A stretch of DNA of 64,000 bases from Frigidibacter mobilis (GCF_001620265.1 NZ_CP012661.1:3764501-3828500), one strand, 5' to 3'. Shown: positions 43,100-53,081, counted from the first letter of the stretch. Translations and numbers: made by a program. Notes: generated by a model not told the origin, from the letters alone.

Positions 43100-44739
43100 G
43101 CGGCGGTTACTCCCTTAAGTTCGGTAGGCACGGGCACCGCATTCAGCAGGGCGCGGGTATAGCTGTGGCGGGCGGGACTTTCCGCGTCTGCCACATCGAA
43201 GGTGTCAACCACCCGGCCGCCTTGCATCACCGTAATGCGGTGGGCCAGTTGGCGGATCAGGTTCAGATCATGGGTGATGAACAGGCACGCCGCCCCCGAT
43301 TGGCGCTGCAGATCAGCCAGCAACCGCGCCACGGCGGCCTGCACCGACACATCCAGCGCTGCCGTCACCTCATCGCAGATCACCAGCCTCGGCTCGGCGG
43401 CAAAGGCGCGGGCAATGGCAATCCGCTGTTTCTGCCCACCTGACAGTTGATGCGGATAGCGATGGGCGAAGTCGGCAGGTAACAGCACCATGTCCAGCAG
43501 GTCGCGGACCCGCGATGCCACCTGATCGCCGGGGCACAGGTCATACAGGCGCAACGGCCGCGACAGGATCGTGCCGATGGTCTGGCGTGGGTTCAGGCTG
43601 GCATCCGGGTGCTGGAACACGATCTGCACGTCCCGGCGATAGGCCCGGTCAAAGGCCCGCCGGCCCTCAAACGCCCGGCCGCCGAACTGCACGCTGCCTT
43701 GAAAATCACGCAAGCCCGACAGCACCTGCGCCATCGTTGATTTGCCAGACCCGCTGGCCCCGACAAGGCCAAGAAGCTCGCCCGGCCGAAGATCGAACGA
43801 CACATCCTGCGCGCCATAGAACGCGGCTGGCGCGCGGCCCATGACCCGGGTGAGCCACCCGGTATCGCCATAGCGGACTGACACGCCCTGCGCCTGCATC
43901 AGGGCAGGGCCGCGTGCCGGATCAGCCACCGCGATGCGGTTCTCGGGACGCGGCACCGCTGCCATCAGTTTGCGCGTGTAGGCGTCTTGCGGGTCACGGA
44001 ACACTTCATGCACCAGGCCGTTTTCAACGATGCGGCCCTGATGGATAACGGAAACCCTGTCGGCGATCCGCGCCACCAGCCCCAGATCATGCGAGATATA
44101 AAGGGCGGCGACCCCGGTCTCCTCGCGCAGCCGAACGAACAGATCCAGGATCTGCTGAGCAGTCAGGATGTCGAGCGCGGTCGTCGGTTCGTCAAAGATG
44201 ATGAGTTCGGGGTTGCAGGCAAAGGCGGTGGCGATGCCGACACGCTGCTTTTCGCCGCCCGACGCCTCGTGCGGGTATTTGCGCAGCATCTCGGCGGGCC
44301 GCGCGATGCCGGTACGGGCCAAGGCCGCCTCGGCCTCGGCCATCGCCTGTTCATGGGTCATGCCGCGGTGGCGGATCAGCACCTCGGCAATCTGCTCGCC
44401 CATGCGCATCGCGGGATTGAGCGAGGCGCTGGGATCTTGAAACACCATAGCGATGCGCCGGCCGCGCACCGCCTCCATCTGCGCGGGCGACTTGTCGAGA
44501 AGATGCTCTCCCGACAGCTTGATCGCCCCGCCGGTGTCGCGGGCATTGGGTGGCAGATAGCGCATGATCGCCCAGGCCAGCGTCGATTTGCCAGACCCGC
44601 TTTCGCCGACCAGCGCGTGGGTCTCGCCCGGCGCGATGGACAGCGATACCGATTGCAGTGCCTCGATGGCGCCCTGCGGCGTATCATAGGTCAGGCCATA
44701 GTCCTGAACCTCCAGCACCGGGCGTTCGGATGTGTTCAC
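43096..44739 (-). CDS. Oligopeptide ABC transporter ATPase, fused DppD-DppF
   Basis: A 547-residue protein with two complete ABC domains. The first has GESGSGKST and a degenerate signature ASGGEKQRVGIA; the second has GASGSGKST and LSGGQKQRIAIA. Fusion of the two Dpp/Opp ATPases in one chain is common in this group. It powers the DppB/DppC permeases encoded just upstream in the operon (ATGA overlaps on both sides). The likely substrate is a peptide or modified amino acid that the M20/M24 enzymes process. Confidence 0.93.
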   Translation of the reverse strand: MNTSERPVLEVQDYGLTYDTPQGAIEALQSVSLSIAPGETHALVGESGSGKSTLAWAIMRYLPPNARDTGGAIKLSGEHLLDKSPAQMEAVRGRRIAMVFQDPSASLNPAMRMGEQIAEVLIRHRGMTHEQAMAEAEAALARTGIARPAEMLRKYPHEASGGEKQRVGIATAFACNPELIIFDEPTTALDILTAQQILDLFVRLREETGVAALYISHDLGLVARIADRVSVIHQGRIVENGLVHEVFRDPQDAYTRKLMAAVPRPENRIAVADPARGPALMQAQGVSVRYGDTGWLTRVMGRAPAAFYGAQDVSFDLRPGELLGLVGASGSGKSTMAQVLSGLRDFQGSVQFGGRAFEGRRAFDRAYRRDVQIVFQHPDASLNPRQTIGTILSRPLRLYDLCPGDQVASRVRDLLDMVLLPADFAHRYPHQLSGGQKQRIAIARAFAAEPRLVICDEVTAALDVSVQAAVARLLADLQRQSGAACLFITHDLNLIRQLAHRITVMQGGRVVDTFDVADAESPARHSYTRALLNAVPVPTELKGVTAA

Positions 44740-45557
44740 GACCGGCTCCTTTTCGGATCAAAGGCATCGCGCAGCGCGTCACCGAACAGGTTGAACCCCA
44801 TCGCAGTGATTGCGATGGCCACCCCCGGCACAACCACGCACCACGGGTTGCGGAACATGAACTGCCGCGCCTCGGACACCATCAGCCCCCACTCGGTCGA
44901 GGGTGGCTGCGCGCCCAGGCCCAGAAACCCCAGCGTGGCGCCGATCATGATAGCAAAGCTGACCCGGATGGTCGCCTCGACGATGATGGGACCAAGGGCA
45001 TTGGGCAGTACTTCACGCCCGACGATCCACATCCGGGATTCCCCGCGCGCGATGGCCGCCAGCACATATTCGCGTGTGCGCACCGACAGCACGGCGCTGC
45101 GGGCGATCCGGGCCATGCCCGGTGCAAAGGTCACCGCCACTGCCAGCATCGCCTGCGTCATCCCGCCGCCCAGAAAGGTGACGATCAGCAGGGTGAACAG
45201 CAGCTCCGGCATCGCCAGGAACCCGTCGAGTACCCGCATGATGATGCTGTCGACCTTGCCCCCGGCGACACCTGCGACCACGCCGATCACTGAACCGGCG
45301 CCAACCCCCAGCGCCGTAGCGCCAAGGCCGAAGAACACGGTTGACGGCGCCCCATGCAAGATGCGCGACAGCAGATCCCGGCCATATTGGTCGGTGCCCA
45401 GCCAGAATTCGGCGCTGGGTCCCTGCAGCCGGGACGGCGCATGGAACAGTTGCGGGTCATAGGGCGCCAGCCAGGGGCCGAACAGCGCCACCACCAGCAC
45501 GATCATCAACAGGACAAGGCCAACCACGCCCACCGGATTTCTAAGGAAATCACGCAT
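44736..45557 (-). CDS. Oligopeptide ABC transporter permease, DppC-like
   Basis: A 273-residue inner-membrane permease with a typical DppC N-terminus (helix VGLVLLMIVLVVALFGPWLAPYDP and the WLGTDQYGRDLLSRI motif) and an EAA loop AAIARGESRMWIVGREVLPNALGP in the second half. It pairs with the DppB-like protein; the genes overlap by eight bases. Confidence 0.93.
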   Translation of the reverse strand: MRDFLRNPVGVVGLVLLMIVLVVALFGPWLAPYDPQLFHAPSRLQGPSAEFWLGTDQYGRDLLSRILHGAPSTVFFGLGATALGVGAGSVIGVVAGVAGGKVDSIIMRVLDGFLAMPELLFTLLIVTFLGGGMTQAMLAVAVTFAPGMARIARSAVLSVRTREYVLAAIARGESRMWIVGREVLPNALGPIIVEATIRVSFAIMIGATLGFLGLGAQPPSTEWGLMVSEARQFMFRNPWCVVVPGVAIAITAMGFNLFGDALRDAFDPKRSRS

Positions 45558-46500
45558 GGCGCACCCGTGGGTCCAGCCAGGCGATCACGATATCCGACAG
45601 CAGGTTCGACAGCGCATAGACCACGGCCAGCGTCAGCGTGATGGCCTGGATCACCGGCAGGTCGCGGTTCTGCAGCGCATAAATCAGCGTGCGGCCCATC
45701 CCCGGCCAGGCGAAAATCTCTTCTACCACGATGATGCCGCCCAGCAGATACCCGATATCCAGCGAGATCACCGCCACCGCCGGTGCCATTGCATTGGGCA
45801 GTGCGTGGCGCCAGATCACCCGGCGTGCGCGCAGCCCCTTCAACCGGGCAGCGCGCACATGGTCCGAAGCCAGCACCTCAGACATTTCCGACCGCACCTG
45901 GCGAGAGATATGCGCCATCAGGATCAGCCCCAATGTAGCAGCCGGCAACGTGACATGGCGCAGAAACCCTGCCAAGCTTTCAGAGGGTGCAACGAAGCCG
46001 CCTGCCGGGAACAGCGGCCATTCTGGGCTTGCCAGCAGGATCAGCAGCAAGGTCGCCGTAACGAATTCAGGCATCGCCGTGCCGACATAAGACAGCAGGC
46101 CAATGCCCAGATCCCAGGCCGATCCGCGTTTCAGGGCAGCCAGCACCCCAAGCGGGATTGCGATGATCGTTACCCCGGCCAGCGCGATCAGCGCCAGCCA
46201 GGCAGAGTTCCAGAACGCGTCGCCCACCACCTGCGCCACCGGCAACGACAGGCGCAGCGACATGCCAAAATCACCATGCAGCACGCCCCAGACCCAGGCG
46301 CCATACTGCACCCAGACGGGCCGATCCAAGCCCAGCTGTCGTTCCATCGCGGCCAGCGAGTCGGCCGTTGCATGTTCGCCAAGGATCATCAGCGCGGCAT
46401 TGCCGGGCAGGACCATCGTGATGGAAAACACGGCCAAGGTGACGATCGCCAACACGATGGCGATCGCTCCGAGCCTGCGCAGGAGGTAGGCAAGGGTCAT
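45550..46500 (-). CDS. Oligopeptide ABC transporter permease, DppB-like
   Basis: A 316-residue inner-membrane permease of the DppB family: N-terminal helix followed by the periplasmic domain containing LGLDRPVWVQYGAWVWG, then six or so helices, the EAA loop AARLKGLRARRVIWRHALPNAMAP, and EEIFAWPGMGR near the C-terminus. It follows the binding-protein gene by nine bases. Confidence 0.93.
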   Translation of the reverse strand: MTLAYLLRRLGAIAIVLAIVTLAVFSITMVLPGNAALMILGEHATADSLAAMERQLGLDRPVWVQYGAWVWGVLHGDFGMSLRLSLPVAQVVGDAFWNSAWLALIALAGVTIIAIPLGVLAALKRGSAWDLGIGLLSYVGTAMPEFVTATLLLILLASPEWPLFPAGGFVAPSESLAGFLRHVTLPAATLGLILMAHISRQVRSEMSEVLASDHVRAARLKGLRARRVIWRHALPNAMAPAVAVISLDIGYLLGGIIVVEEIFAWPGMGRTLIYALQNRDLPVIQAITLTLAVVYALSNLLSDIVIAWLDPRVRHA

Positions 46501-46509
46501 GCGCCGTCC

Positions 46510-48060
46510 TCAGGCCTTGTCCAGCCAGACATCCTCGACATAGAAATAACGCGAGATTGGCGCCACTCCCCAGCTTTCGGCCTTGTCGCTGCTGGCCGTC
46601 AGCACATCTTCGAAGAAGGGCACGATATAGGGAACGTCCTCCAGTTCCATTGCCTGTGCCTTCGCATAGATCTCGGCACGCTTGGCGGGGTCGATGGTGG
46701 CGCGGCCCTCGTCGATCAGCGCATCGAACTCTGCATTCTTCCACTCGGTATCTTGATAGGAGGCATCCGAGGTCAGCAGCAGGCGGTAGGTCGCGTCGAT
46801 GGTGGGCTGCATGCCCCAGTAGCCTATGTAGAACGCGTTCTTCATCCAGACGTTGGCCAGATAGGTGTCATGCGGCATCGTCTCGATGGTCAGGTCGAAC
46901 CCGCCGGCCGCGGCCGACTGCTTCAGGGCGATGGCAGTCTGCACCCGGATGCCGGGGCGATCCGATGCGACCAATGTCGCCGTGATGCCGTCAGGATAGC
47001 CCGCCTCGGCCAACAACGCCTTGGCCGCCTCGGGATCATAGGCAATCACGGGTTTTTCCGTGGCAAAGCCAAGTTCAGGGGGCACGATGCTGTCATAGGC
47101 TGGGCGACCCAGGCCCTCTAGGATAACCTCGACCAGTAATTCACGGTCGGTGGCCAGCGCCAGCGCCTTGCGAACGCGCACATCATCCCACGGCTTGGTA
47201 TCCTGGCGCATCACGACGCAGACATACCGACCAGAGGCCACCCGCTGTGCCTCGATCCCGGCGGCGGCGGCGATACGGGCGAATTCGGCCTGCTGCACGG
47301 TCAGCATCACATCCGTCGCGCCAGACAGGAAGTTGGCGGACTCGGCGGCAAGATCGGGGAACAGCATCATCTCGACTGCGTCCAGATAGGGCTTGCCCGG
47401 CTGATAATAGTCAGGGTTCTTGACCAGCCGGACCATCCGGGCGCTGTCATAGACATCCAGCTTGAACGGGCCGGTGCCATTGGCCTTGGTGTCCAATTCG
47501 GTCAGCGGCGCGGCCAGGGCCGCCTTGGAAATGATGCGGGCATTGGCATGGGCGGTCGAGGTCGGTAGATCGGCAAACGGCGTCTTCAACGTGAACTTCA
47601 CCGTCAGCGGGTCCAGCGCCTCGATCTTGTCGACCATCGTCAGCACGGAGCGGGCAGCGGCGGGCACATCGGGGTTCAGAATGGCGGTATAGGTGGCCAC
47701 CACATCATCGGCGGTAAAAGGCGTGCCATCATGGAACTTGACCCCTTCGCGCAGATGAAAGGTGAACTCGGTGGCGTCATCCGAAGCCTCCCAATGTGTT
47801 GCCAGATCCGGGTGGGCCTGGCTGTCCAGCCCCATGCGGGTCAGGCCGGAATAGATCATGTCGATGCACGGATATTCCGCCGGGCCCGAAAGCGACAGCA
47901 CGTTAAGCGTGGCGATGCGGGTGGAATGGCTGATGCGCAGGGTGCCGCCAGCTATGGGAGTCTGGGCCAGCGCGGCGTCTGGCAGGCCCAGCGTCGTCAA
48001 TGCGCCCAGCGCACCAAGGCCCATCAGCACATGGCGACGTTTGAGGGTAAGGTCGGTCAT
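46510..48060 (-). CDS. Peptide ABC transporter substrate-binding protein (SBP_bac_5)
   Basis: A 516-residue periplasmic binding protein of the DppA/OppA type. The signal peptide carries a KRRHVLMGLGAL segment that looks twin-arginine-like, ending around ALAQ. Family landmarks are the N-terminal RISHSTRIATLNVL, EFTFHLREGVKFHDGTPFTADDVV and GTGPFKL segments. It feeds the DppB/C permeases encoded immediately downstream. The ligand may be a dipeptide, an opine-like or cyclic amino acid derivative. Confidence 0.93.
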   Translation of the reverse strand: MTDLTLKRRHVLMGLGALGALTTLGLPDAALAQTPIAGGTLRISHSTRIATLNVLSLSGPAEYPCIDMIYSGLTRMGLDSQAHPDLATHWEASDDATEFTFHLREGVKFHDGTPFTADDVVATYTAILNPDVPAAARSVLTMVDKIEALDPLTVKFTLKTPFADLPTSTAHANARIISKAALAAPLTELDTKANGTGPFKLDVYDSARMVRLVKNPDYYQPGKPYLDAVEMMLFPDLAAESANFLSGATDVMLTVQQAEFARIAAAAGIEAQRVASGRYVCVVMRQDTKPWDDVRVRKALALATDRELLVEVILEGLGRPAYDSIVPPELGFATEKPVIAYDPEAAKALLAEAGYPDGITATLVASDRPGIRVQTAIALKQSAAAGGFDLTIETMPHDTYLANVWMKNAFYIGYWGMQPTIDATYRLLLTSDASYQDTEWKNAEFDALIDEGRATIDPAKRAEIYAKAQAMELEDVPYIVPFFEDVLTASSDKAESWGVAPISRYFYVEDVWLDKA

Positions 48061-48110
48061 CGGAAGCTCTCCTTGTTGGGGGGACGGCCTTTGCGGCCTT
48101 GTTATTCAGG

Positions 48111-49289
48111 TCAGGCGATCACGGTCAGGTCATCGGGCAGCCAGGTCAGAACCTCGGGGGCACCTTCTGTCACCAGCAGGGTATGACCGACCCCCATCGC
48201 ATAGCCGGTATCGGCATCGCCGCTCATGACATGGTAGAACAGCGTCATGCCGGGCTCGCACAGCGTGGCCGCGCCGGAATAGATCATCGGCGGCGTGTCC
48301 ATCGAGGTGGGCGCAAACGAAATACCCACCGAATAGCCCGTGGCGCCATAGCGCGCAGCGCGGTAGCCGCCCGCGTCTAGCCCGTCGGCATAGGCGTCGA
48401 AGATCTGGCCCAGCGGCGTGCCGGGGCGGGCAAGGTCGGTCATCTTTTCCAGGGTCTCGCGCGCCACGTCATACATGTGGCGCTGGCGGTCGGGCACCTT
48501 GCCGAACAGGATCATCCACTCGGTCTTGACGTTGTAGTGCCGGAAGGCCACCGGATACTCGACCAGGATCTGGTCCTGCGCCTGCAACCGCCGGGGGTTC
48601 GTCACCCCGCGCCCATAGACCGCGCGTTCGCCAGAGTTAAACAGCGGTGCGTTTGGCGGCATGTCGGCGCCATCCCCCAGGATCGAGGCCAGGTAGACGG
48701 CCTTGAGGTCGCTATCGAGCATGCCCGGACGCGCCGCCTCGATCACACGCTGCAACGAGCGGTCACAGATCTCGGCCGCCTGTCGCATGACGGCGATTTC
48801 GCTGGGCGACTTCACCACGCGCAGCTTTCGGATCAGATGGTTGTCATCCTCCAGCCGGCACCAGTCGCCGAACGTGGCCTGGCAACGCCACAGGTTCCAG
48901 CCGGTCAGGCCGTGGGTGTTCAACTCGATCAGAAGGCGGGCCCCTTGCAGGCCCAGTTCCCCGAGGATCTCCTTCAGATCGCGCGCCGGATTGGCGTCAT
49001 CGGCATCCCACCAGATGCGGATATCCTCGATGGTCGATGTCGTGCGCGCCTGCAACAGGTCGGGTCGCCGGGTTAGCAACACGATGGGCCGGTCATCCGC
49101 CGTCACCACCGCGCATTGGAAAAATACGAAGCCGCCGGTGTCATAGCCCGTCAGCCAGAACAGGCTTTCCTGAGAAAACACCAGCATCGCATCCACGCCC
49201 CGTTCGCGCAGCGTGGCGCGCAGTCGGGCCTGCCGTGACATATGTTCAGGCCGCGGGAAGGGCAGCATCGATCCGGGCTGAGGCGCCAT
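48111..49289 (-). CDS. M24-family hydrolase, creatinase/ectoine-hydrolase-like (2)
   Basis: A 392-residue paralogue of the protein at 40665, with creatinase N-domain (FSQESLFWLTGYDTGGFVFF) and M24 C-domain. Metal ligands are again absent (FRHYNVKTEWM; TGYSVGISFAPTS). The GYSVGI motif resembles DoeA ectoine hydrolases. It is the first gene of the eight-gene minus-strand operon, reading away from the GntR gene, with the TTGGTATACTAA operator upstream. An internal ATG at residue 8 or 17 could also serve as start. Confidence 0.87.
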   Translation of the reverse strand: MAPQPGSMLPFPRPEHMSRQARLRATLRERGVDAMLVFSQESLFWLTGYDTGGFVFFQCAVVTADDRPIVLLTRRPDLLQARTTSTIEDIRIWWDADDANPARDLKEILGELGLQGARLLIELNTHGLTGWNLWRCQATFGDWCRLEDDNHLIRKLRVVKSPSEIAVMRQAAEICDRSLQRVIEAARPGMLDSDLKAVYLASILGDGADMPPNAPLFNSGERAVYGRGVTNPRRLQAQDQILVEYPVAFRHYNVKTEWMILFGKVPDRQRHMYDVARETLEKMTDLARPGTPLGQIFDAYADGLDAGGYRAARYGATGYSVGISFAPTSMDTPPMIYSGAATLCEPGMTLFYHVMSGDADTGYAMGVGHTLLVTEGAPEVLTWLPDDLTVIA

Positions 49290-49352
49290 TCGTCGTCCTT
49301 TCGGTTAGGGCGGGCAAGGCCGCCACGACAAGGTTGCAGTTACCGTAGAACT

Positions 49353-49364
49353 TGGTATACTAAC
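49353..49364. promoter_or_regulatory. TTGGTATACTAA operator between M24 and GntR genes
   Basis: A near-perfect palindrome in the 196-bp divergent gap between the transporter operon and the GntR operon. Its core TGGTATACTA is identical to that at 1776-1785, and it differs by one base from the perfect palindrome at 56984. Probable binding site of the FCD regulator encoded at 49486. Confidence 0.72.
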
Positions 49365-49485
49365 AGTCAACCATCGGAATATGGACTGTGTGTCATTTTC
49401 ATTTTACCTTGTGCTTGCAGAGCCCCTAAGATGAAGATGCGCCCGGCCCCGAACCGCGCCACGCCGGTAAACCAGAGGAGACCGG

Positions 49486-50139
49486 ATGCTGAACGCCCCT
49501 GACAAACGCCTTGCCTTGCAAGCCTATGAACAGATCCTCGAACTGATATTGGGTGGCCGCGCCGCTCCGGGCGAACTCGTCAACGAGCGGCGCCTGGCCG
49601 AGACGCTGAACATGTCGCGCACCCCGGTGCGCGACGCGCTGCTGATGCTCGAAGGCGAAGGACTGCTGCTGCGGCAGGGCAGCCGAGGTCTCCAGGTCAA
49701 GCAGATGCGGATCGAGGATTACATGGATGCGCTGCAGGTGCGGCTGCTGCTGGAACCCGCCGTGGCGCGAATGGCGGCGGGCAAGCTGCCGGCGGAAACC
49801 ATTGCCACCCTGCGCGCCCAGATCGCCGAGGCCGAGGCCGAGGCGGTCGGACAGCCGGCCGATCGCGCCTTGGTACGCGATATCGACGAGGGGTTGCACG
49901 GGGCGATCTCCGATGCCGTCGACAACCAGCAACTGTCTTCGATCATCCGCACCATGCGGCGGCAGACCCAGATGTTCGACCTGCGCAGCATGCCTGAGCG
50001 GCTGGCCGATACCTGCCGCGAACATCTGGCCATCCTCGATGCAATGGAACAGGGCGATGGCGAGGCGGCAGCGCTGGCAATGGCCGCCCACCTGACACGG
50101 GTGCGCGACAGCATCATCAGCCGGTTGACCCGGCTATGA
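49486..50139 (+). CDS. GntR/FCD-family regulator of the peptide/oxoproline module
   Basis: A 217-residue FCD regulator: winged helix at about residues 10-75 (NERRLAETLNMSRTPVRDALLMLEGEG split across helices) and FCD domain with the ligand/metal positions DIDEGLHG and the later CREHLAI, MAAHL. GAGGAG lies upstream of the ATG. Its stop overlaps the next gene by ATGA. It probably binds the TTGGTATACYAA sites at 49353 and 56984 and so controls both operons and pxpA. Confidence 0.9.
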   Translation: MLNAPDKRLALQAYEQILELILGGRAAPGELVNERRLAETLNMSRTPVRDALLMLEGEGLLLRQGSRGLQVKQMRIEDYMDALQVRLLLEPAVARMAAGKLPAETIATLRAQIAEAEAEAVGQPADRALVRDIDEGLHGAISDAVDNQQLSSIIRTMRRQTQMFDLRSMPERLADTCREHLAILDAMEQGDGEAAALAMAAHLTRVRDSIISRLTRL

Positions 50140-51440
50140 CCCCTGCCATGTCGCTTGGCGCCCGGCCGTCAAGTGCCGATCCCAAACCAGATGTCGCCCT
50201 GGCCACCCGGCTTTTCGCCGAGCTGCGGATGCGCACCGGCGGGCCGCGCGGCATCACCCGCGCCTCCTACGGACTGGGCGAGCAGATCGCCCATGACATG
50301 GTCCGGCGCGAGGCCCGGCGGCTGGGCCTGGAAAGCCGCATCGACGCAGGCTGCAACCTCTACATGACGATGCGAGGCCAACGCCCGGGACCGGCGATTA
50401 TCATTGGCTCGCACCTGGATTCGGTGCCGCTGGGGGGCAATTACGACGGCGCGGCCGGGGTGCTCGCCGGGCTGGCCGTGCTGTCTGGCTATATTTCGGC
50501 CGGGGTGGTGCCGCCGCAGGACATCACCATCATGGCGATCCGGGCCGAGGAAAGCACCTGGTTCAGTGCCTCTTACATCGGCAGCCGCGCTGCCTTTGGC
50601 CAGTTGACCCGGTCCGAGCTGGACACGGTGCTGCGGGTGGGCGACCGAGTGGCCCTGGGGCGTGCAATCGACGCTGCCGGCGGCGACACGGCCGTGCTGC
50701 GCGCCGGCAAAACTCTGGACCCGGCGCAGGTGGCGGCCTTTATCGAGCCGCATATCGAGCAGGGCCCGGTTCTGGTCGCGCGCAATCGCCCCGTGGGCAT
50801 TGTCACCGGCATTCGCGGCAGTTTTCGCCATCGCCAGGCCGTCTGCACCGGCGCCTACGCCCACTCTGGCGCCACCCCGCGCGAGAATCGCCAGGATGCG
50901 GTCATGGCGGCGGCACGGCTGGCCGTGCGGCTGGACGATGCTTGGACCCGGCTGGCGGCACAGGGCTATGATCTGACCGTGACCTTTGGCCAACTGGCCA
51001 CCGATGCCTCGGAGGCGGCCTTCTCCAAGGTGGCAGGCCGGGTCGAATTTTCCGTCGACATCCGCAGCCAGAGCCACGCAACGCTGAATATGATGCGGGC
51101 AGAGCTGCATCAGGCCGTGACCGATATCGAGACGCTTCAGAAGGTGCGCTTTGACCTTGGCAAGGAGACGGGCAGCGAACCGGCGCTAATGGACCGTCAA
51201 GCCATCGCCGATCTGGCCGAAATCGCCGCCGCGCAAGGCATCGCGGCCGAGGTCATGCCCTGCGGCGCAGGCCATGACGCGGCGGTGTTTGCGCAGATGG
51301 GCGTGCCGACCGGCATGCTGTTCATCCGCAACCGCAACGGGAGCCATAACCCGGACGAAGCGATGGAGATTGAGGATTTTGCCGAGGCCGCCCGCATCCT
51401 GTCGGCGTTCTGCCTGATGGATACCAGGCGCCTGCGATGA
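50136..51440 (+). CDS. M20-family Zn amidohydrolase, N-carbamoyl-amino-acid hydrolase-like
   Basis: A 434-residue amidohydrolase of the allantoate amidohydrolase / beta-ureidopropionase / L-carbamoylase group. Metal residues are all present: HLDSVPLGGNYDGAAG (His, Asp), RAEESTWF (Glu-Glu), HIEQGPVL (His/Glu) and the late GHDAAVFA (His), with the GAYAHSGATP dimer-interface loop. It removes a carbamoyl or similar group from an amino acid amide nitrogen. ATGA overlaps on both sides make it part of the GntR-dehydrogenase-pxpBC operon. Confidence 0.92.
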   Translation: MTPAMSLGARPSSADPKPDVALATRLFAELRMRTGGPRGITRASYGLGEQIAHDMVRREARRLGLESRIDAGCNLYMTMRGQRPGPAIIIGSHLDSVPLGGNYDGAAGVLAGLAVLSGYISAGVVPPQDITIMAIRAEESTWFSASYIGSRAAFGQLTRSELDTVLRVGDRVALGRAIDAAGGDTAVLRAGKTLDPAQVAAFIEPHIEQGPVLVARNRPVGIVTGIRGSFRHRQAVCTGAYAHSGATPRENRQDAVMAAARLAVRLDDAWTRLAAQGYDLTVTFGQLATDASEAAFSKVAGRVEFSVDIRSQSHATLNMMRAELHQAVTDIETLQKVRFDLGKETGSEPALMDRQAIADLAEIAAAQGIAAEVMPCGAGHDAAVFAQMGVPTGMLFIRNRNGSHNPDEAMEIEDFAEAARILSAFCLMDTRRLR

Positions 51441-52359
51441 CGCTTTGCGTGCTGGCCCAGCCCATCGACCCCGCCGGGATCGCACTTTTGCAAGACGCGG
51501 GCCTGGATGTGGCGATTGCGCCCGATACCACTGCGCGCAGCCTTGTACCGCTGCTGGAGCGGGCCGAGGCGGTCATAACCCGCAACTGGGGGTTTCCGGC
51601 TGAGGCGATGGCCTTGGCACCGCATCTGCGCGTGATCGGAAGCCACGGCACCGGAGTGGACCGCATCGACATGGCCGCCGCGCGGCTGCGCGGAATCCGG
51701 GTGGTCAACACGCCGGGCGCCAATGCGCCAGATGTGGCAGAGCTTGCGCTGGGGCTGATGCTGGCAGCGGCGCGCCAGCTGCCCGAGGCCACCCATGCCC
51801 TGCTGGCAGGGGATGACGACTGGCGGCTCGGCAACCGCGGGCTCGCGCTTGGGGGAAAGTGCTTGGGACTCTGGGGCTGGGGCCATGTGGCACGGGCGCT
51901 GACCCCGATGGCACAGGGGCTGGGGATGCGGGTGGTGGTGCTGTCGTCCCATGCCGACAAGGCCGAGTTGGCCGCAGCCGGTATCGGCCGGGCAACCGAT
52001 GCGGCCGATCTGCTGGCGCAGGCCGATGTGCTGTCGCTGCACGGTGTGCCGGGGGCGCATCCGGTTCTGGGTGCGGCCGAGTTGGCGGCACTGCGCCCCG
52101 GGGCGCTGGTCATCAACACCGCGCGCGGCGCGCTGATCGACGAGATGGCGCTGGTGCAGGCCCTGCACGGGGGTCATCTGGGCGGCGCCGCGCTTGACGT
52201 GACGGTGACCGAGCCCTTGCCTTCTGACCATCCGCTGCGCGGCTGTCCCCGGCTGGTGCTGACCCCTCACATCGGCGCCAGCACTGATCGTGGCATGACC
52301 CGCACCGCGCAGGCAGTCGCGCGTGCCGTTCTGGAGCGCTGGCAGAGGGCCCACCATGA
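51437..52359 (+). CDS. D-2-hydroxyacid dehydrogenase, 3' end frameshifted
   Basis: NAD-dependent dehydrogenase of the phosphoglycerate/glycerate dehydrogenase family: NAD motif LWGWGHVARAL, catalytic Arg in NTARGALID, Glu region in TEPLPSDHPL and His in LTPHIGAST. It reduces a 2-keto acid or oxidises a 2-hydroxy acid. As written the frame stays open to 52681, adding about 100 residues that lie on top of pxpB and have no family similarity. One extra base at 52347-52352 (GGGCCC) would end the protein at TGA 52357-52359, overlapping the pxpB start as ATGA like the other junctions here, with a normal length of about 307 residues. Confidence 0.85.
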
Positions 52360-53081
52360 CGGCCGACGCGGCGCCTCGCCTGCTGGACTGCGGCGATACC
52401 GCGATCAGCGTCGATTACGGCAATGCGGTCGACCCGGCGCTGAACGCGCGCGTCACGGCGTTGGACCGCGCGCTGCAAGCCGAGCCGTTCCCCGGTCTTG
52501 TCGAATGCGTGCCGAGCTATCGCGCGCTGATGGTGCACTTCGACCCGCTGGCGACCGATGTCGCCGCCCTGCGGACACGGCTCCTCGCCTTGGCCGCCGC
52601 ACCGCCGGTTGTGGCGGGACCGCGCCGCCGCTGGCAGGTGCCGGTCGCCTATGGTGGGCCGCATGGCGCGGATCTCGATGACATCGCGGCTTACGCCAGC
52701 TTGTCGCCCGCCGACTTTGTCGAGGCGCACCTGGCGCCGGTCTATACCGTGATGATGATCGGGTTCCTGCCCGGGTTTTCGTATCTGGGCGGGTTGGATC
52801 CACGCCTTTCCCGCCCTCGGCGCAAGGTGCCGCGCCCTCTCATTCCGGCCTCCTCAATCAGTATCGGCGGCGACCAGACCGCAGTTGGCAGCGTCGCCGG
52901 TCCCAGTGGCTGGCACCTGATCGGCCGCACGCCCGCCCTGCCCTTCGCCCCCGGGCGTGAGCCGGTGTTCCTGTTCGACGCCGGAGATGAAATCGTGTTC
53001 ACCCCAATCTCGCCGCGCGAGTGGGACAACCTCAGCAGCCGCGCAGCGGCGGGCGCGAGCGTGGCAGTGCGGGTGGCGTGA
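52356..53081 (+). CDS. pxpB: 5-oxoprolinase subunit PxpB (KipI-like)
   Basis: A 241-residue PxpB/KipI-family protein: SYRALMVHFDPL, the GFLPGFSYLGGLD motif, and PAGS-type sequence SISIGGDQTAV with the late GWHLIGRTP. With PxpA and PxpC it hydrolyses 5-oxoproline to glutamate using ATP. The ATG at 52356 is preferred to the GTG at 52323 because it overlaps the dehydrogenase end. It overlaps pxpC as TGATG. It lacks no obvious family motif. Confidence 0.94.
   Translation: MTADAAPRLLDCGDTAISVDYGNAVDPALNARVTALDRALQAEPFPGLVECVPSYRALMVHFDPLATDVAALRTRLLALAAAPPVVAGPRRRWQVPVAYGGPHGADLDDIAAYASLSPADFVEAHLAPVYTVMMIGFLPGFSYLGGLDPRLSRPRRKVPRPLIPASSISIGGDQTAVGSVAGPSGWHLIGRTPALPFAPGREPVFLFDAGDEIVFTPISPREWDNLSSRAAAGASVAVRVA

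Noticed and set aside
43987..47121. Two long plus-strand open frames of about 490 and 520 residues
   Set aside because: They lie opposite the peptide transporter genes, which have complete ABC and permease motifs and overlapping starts and stops.
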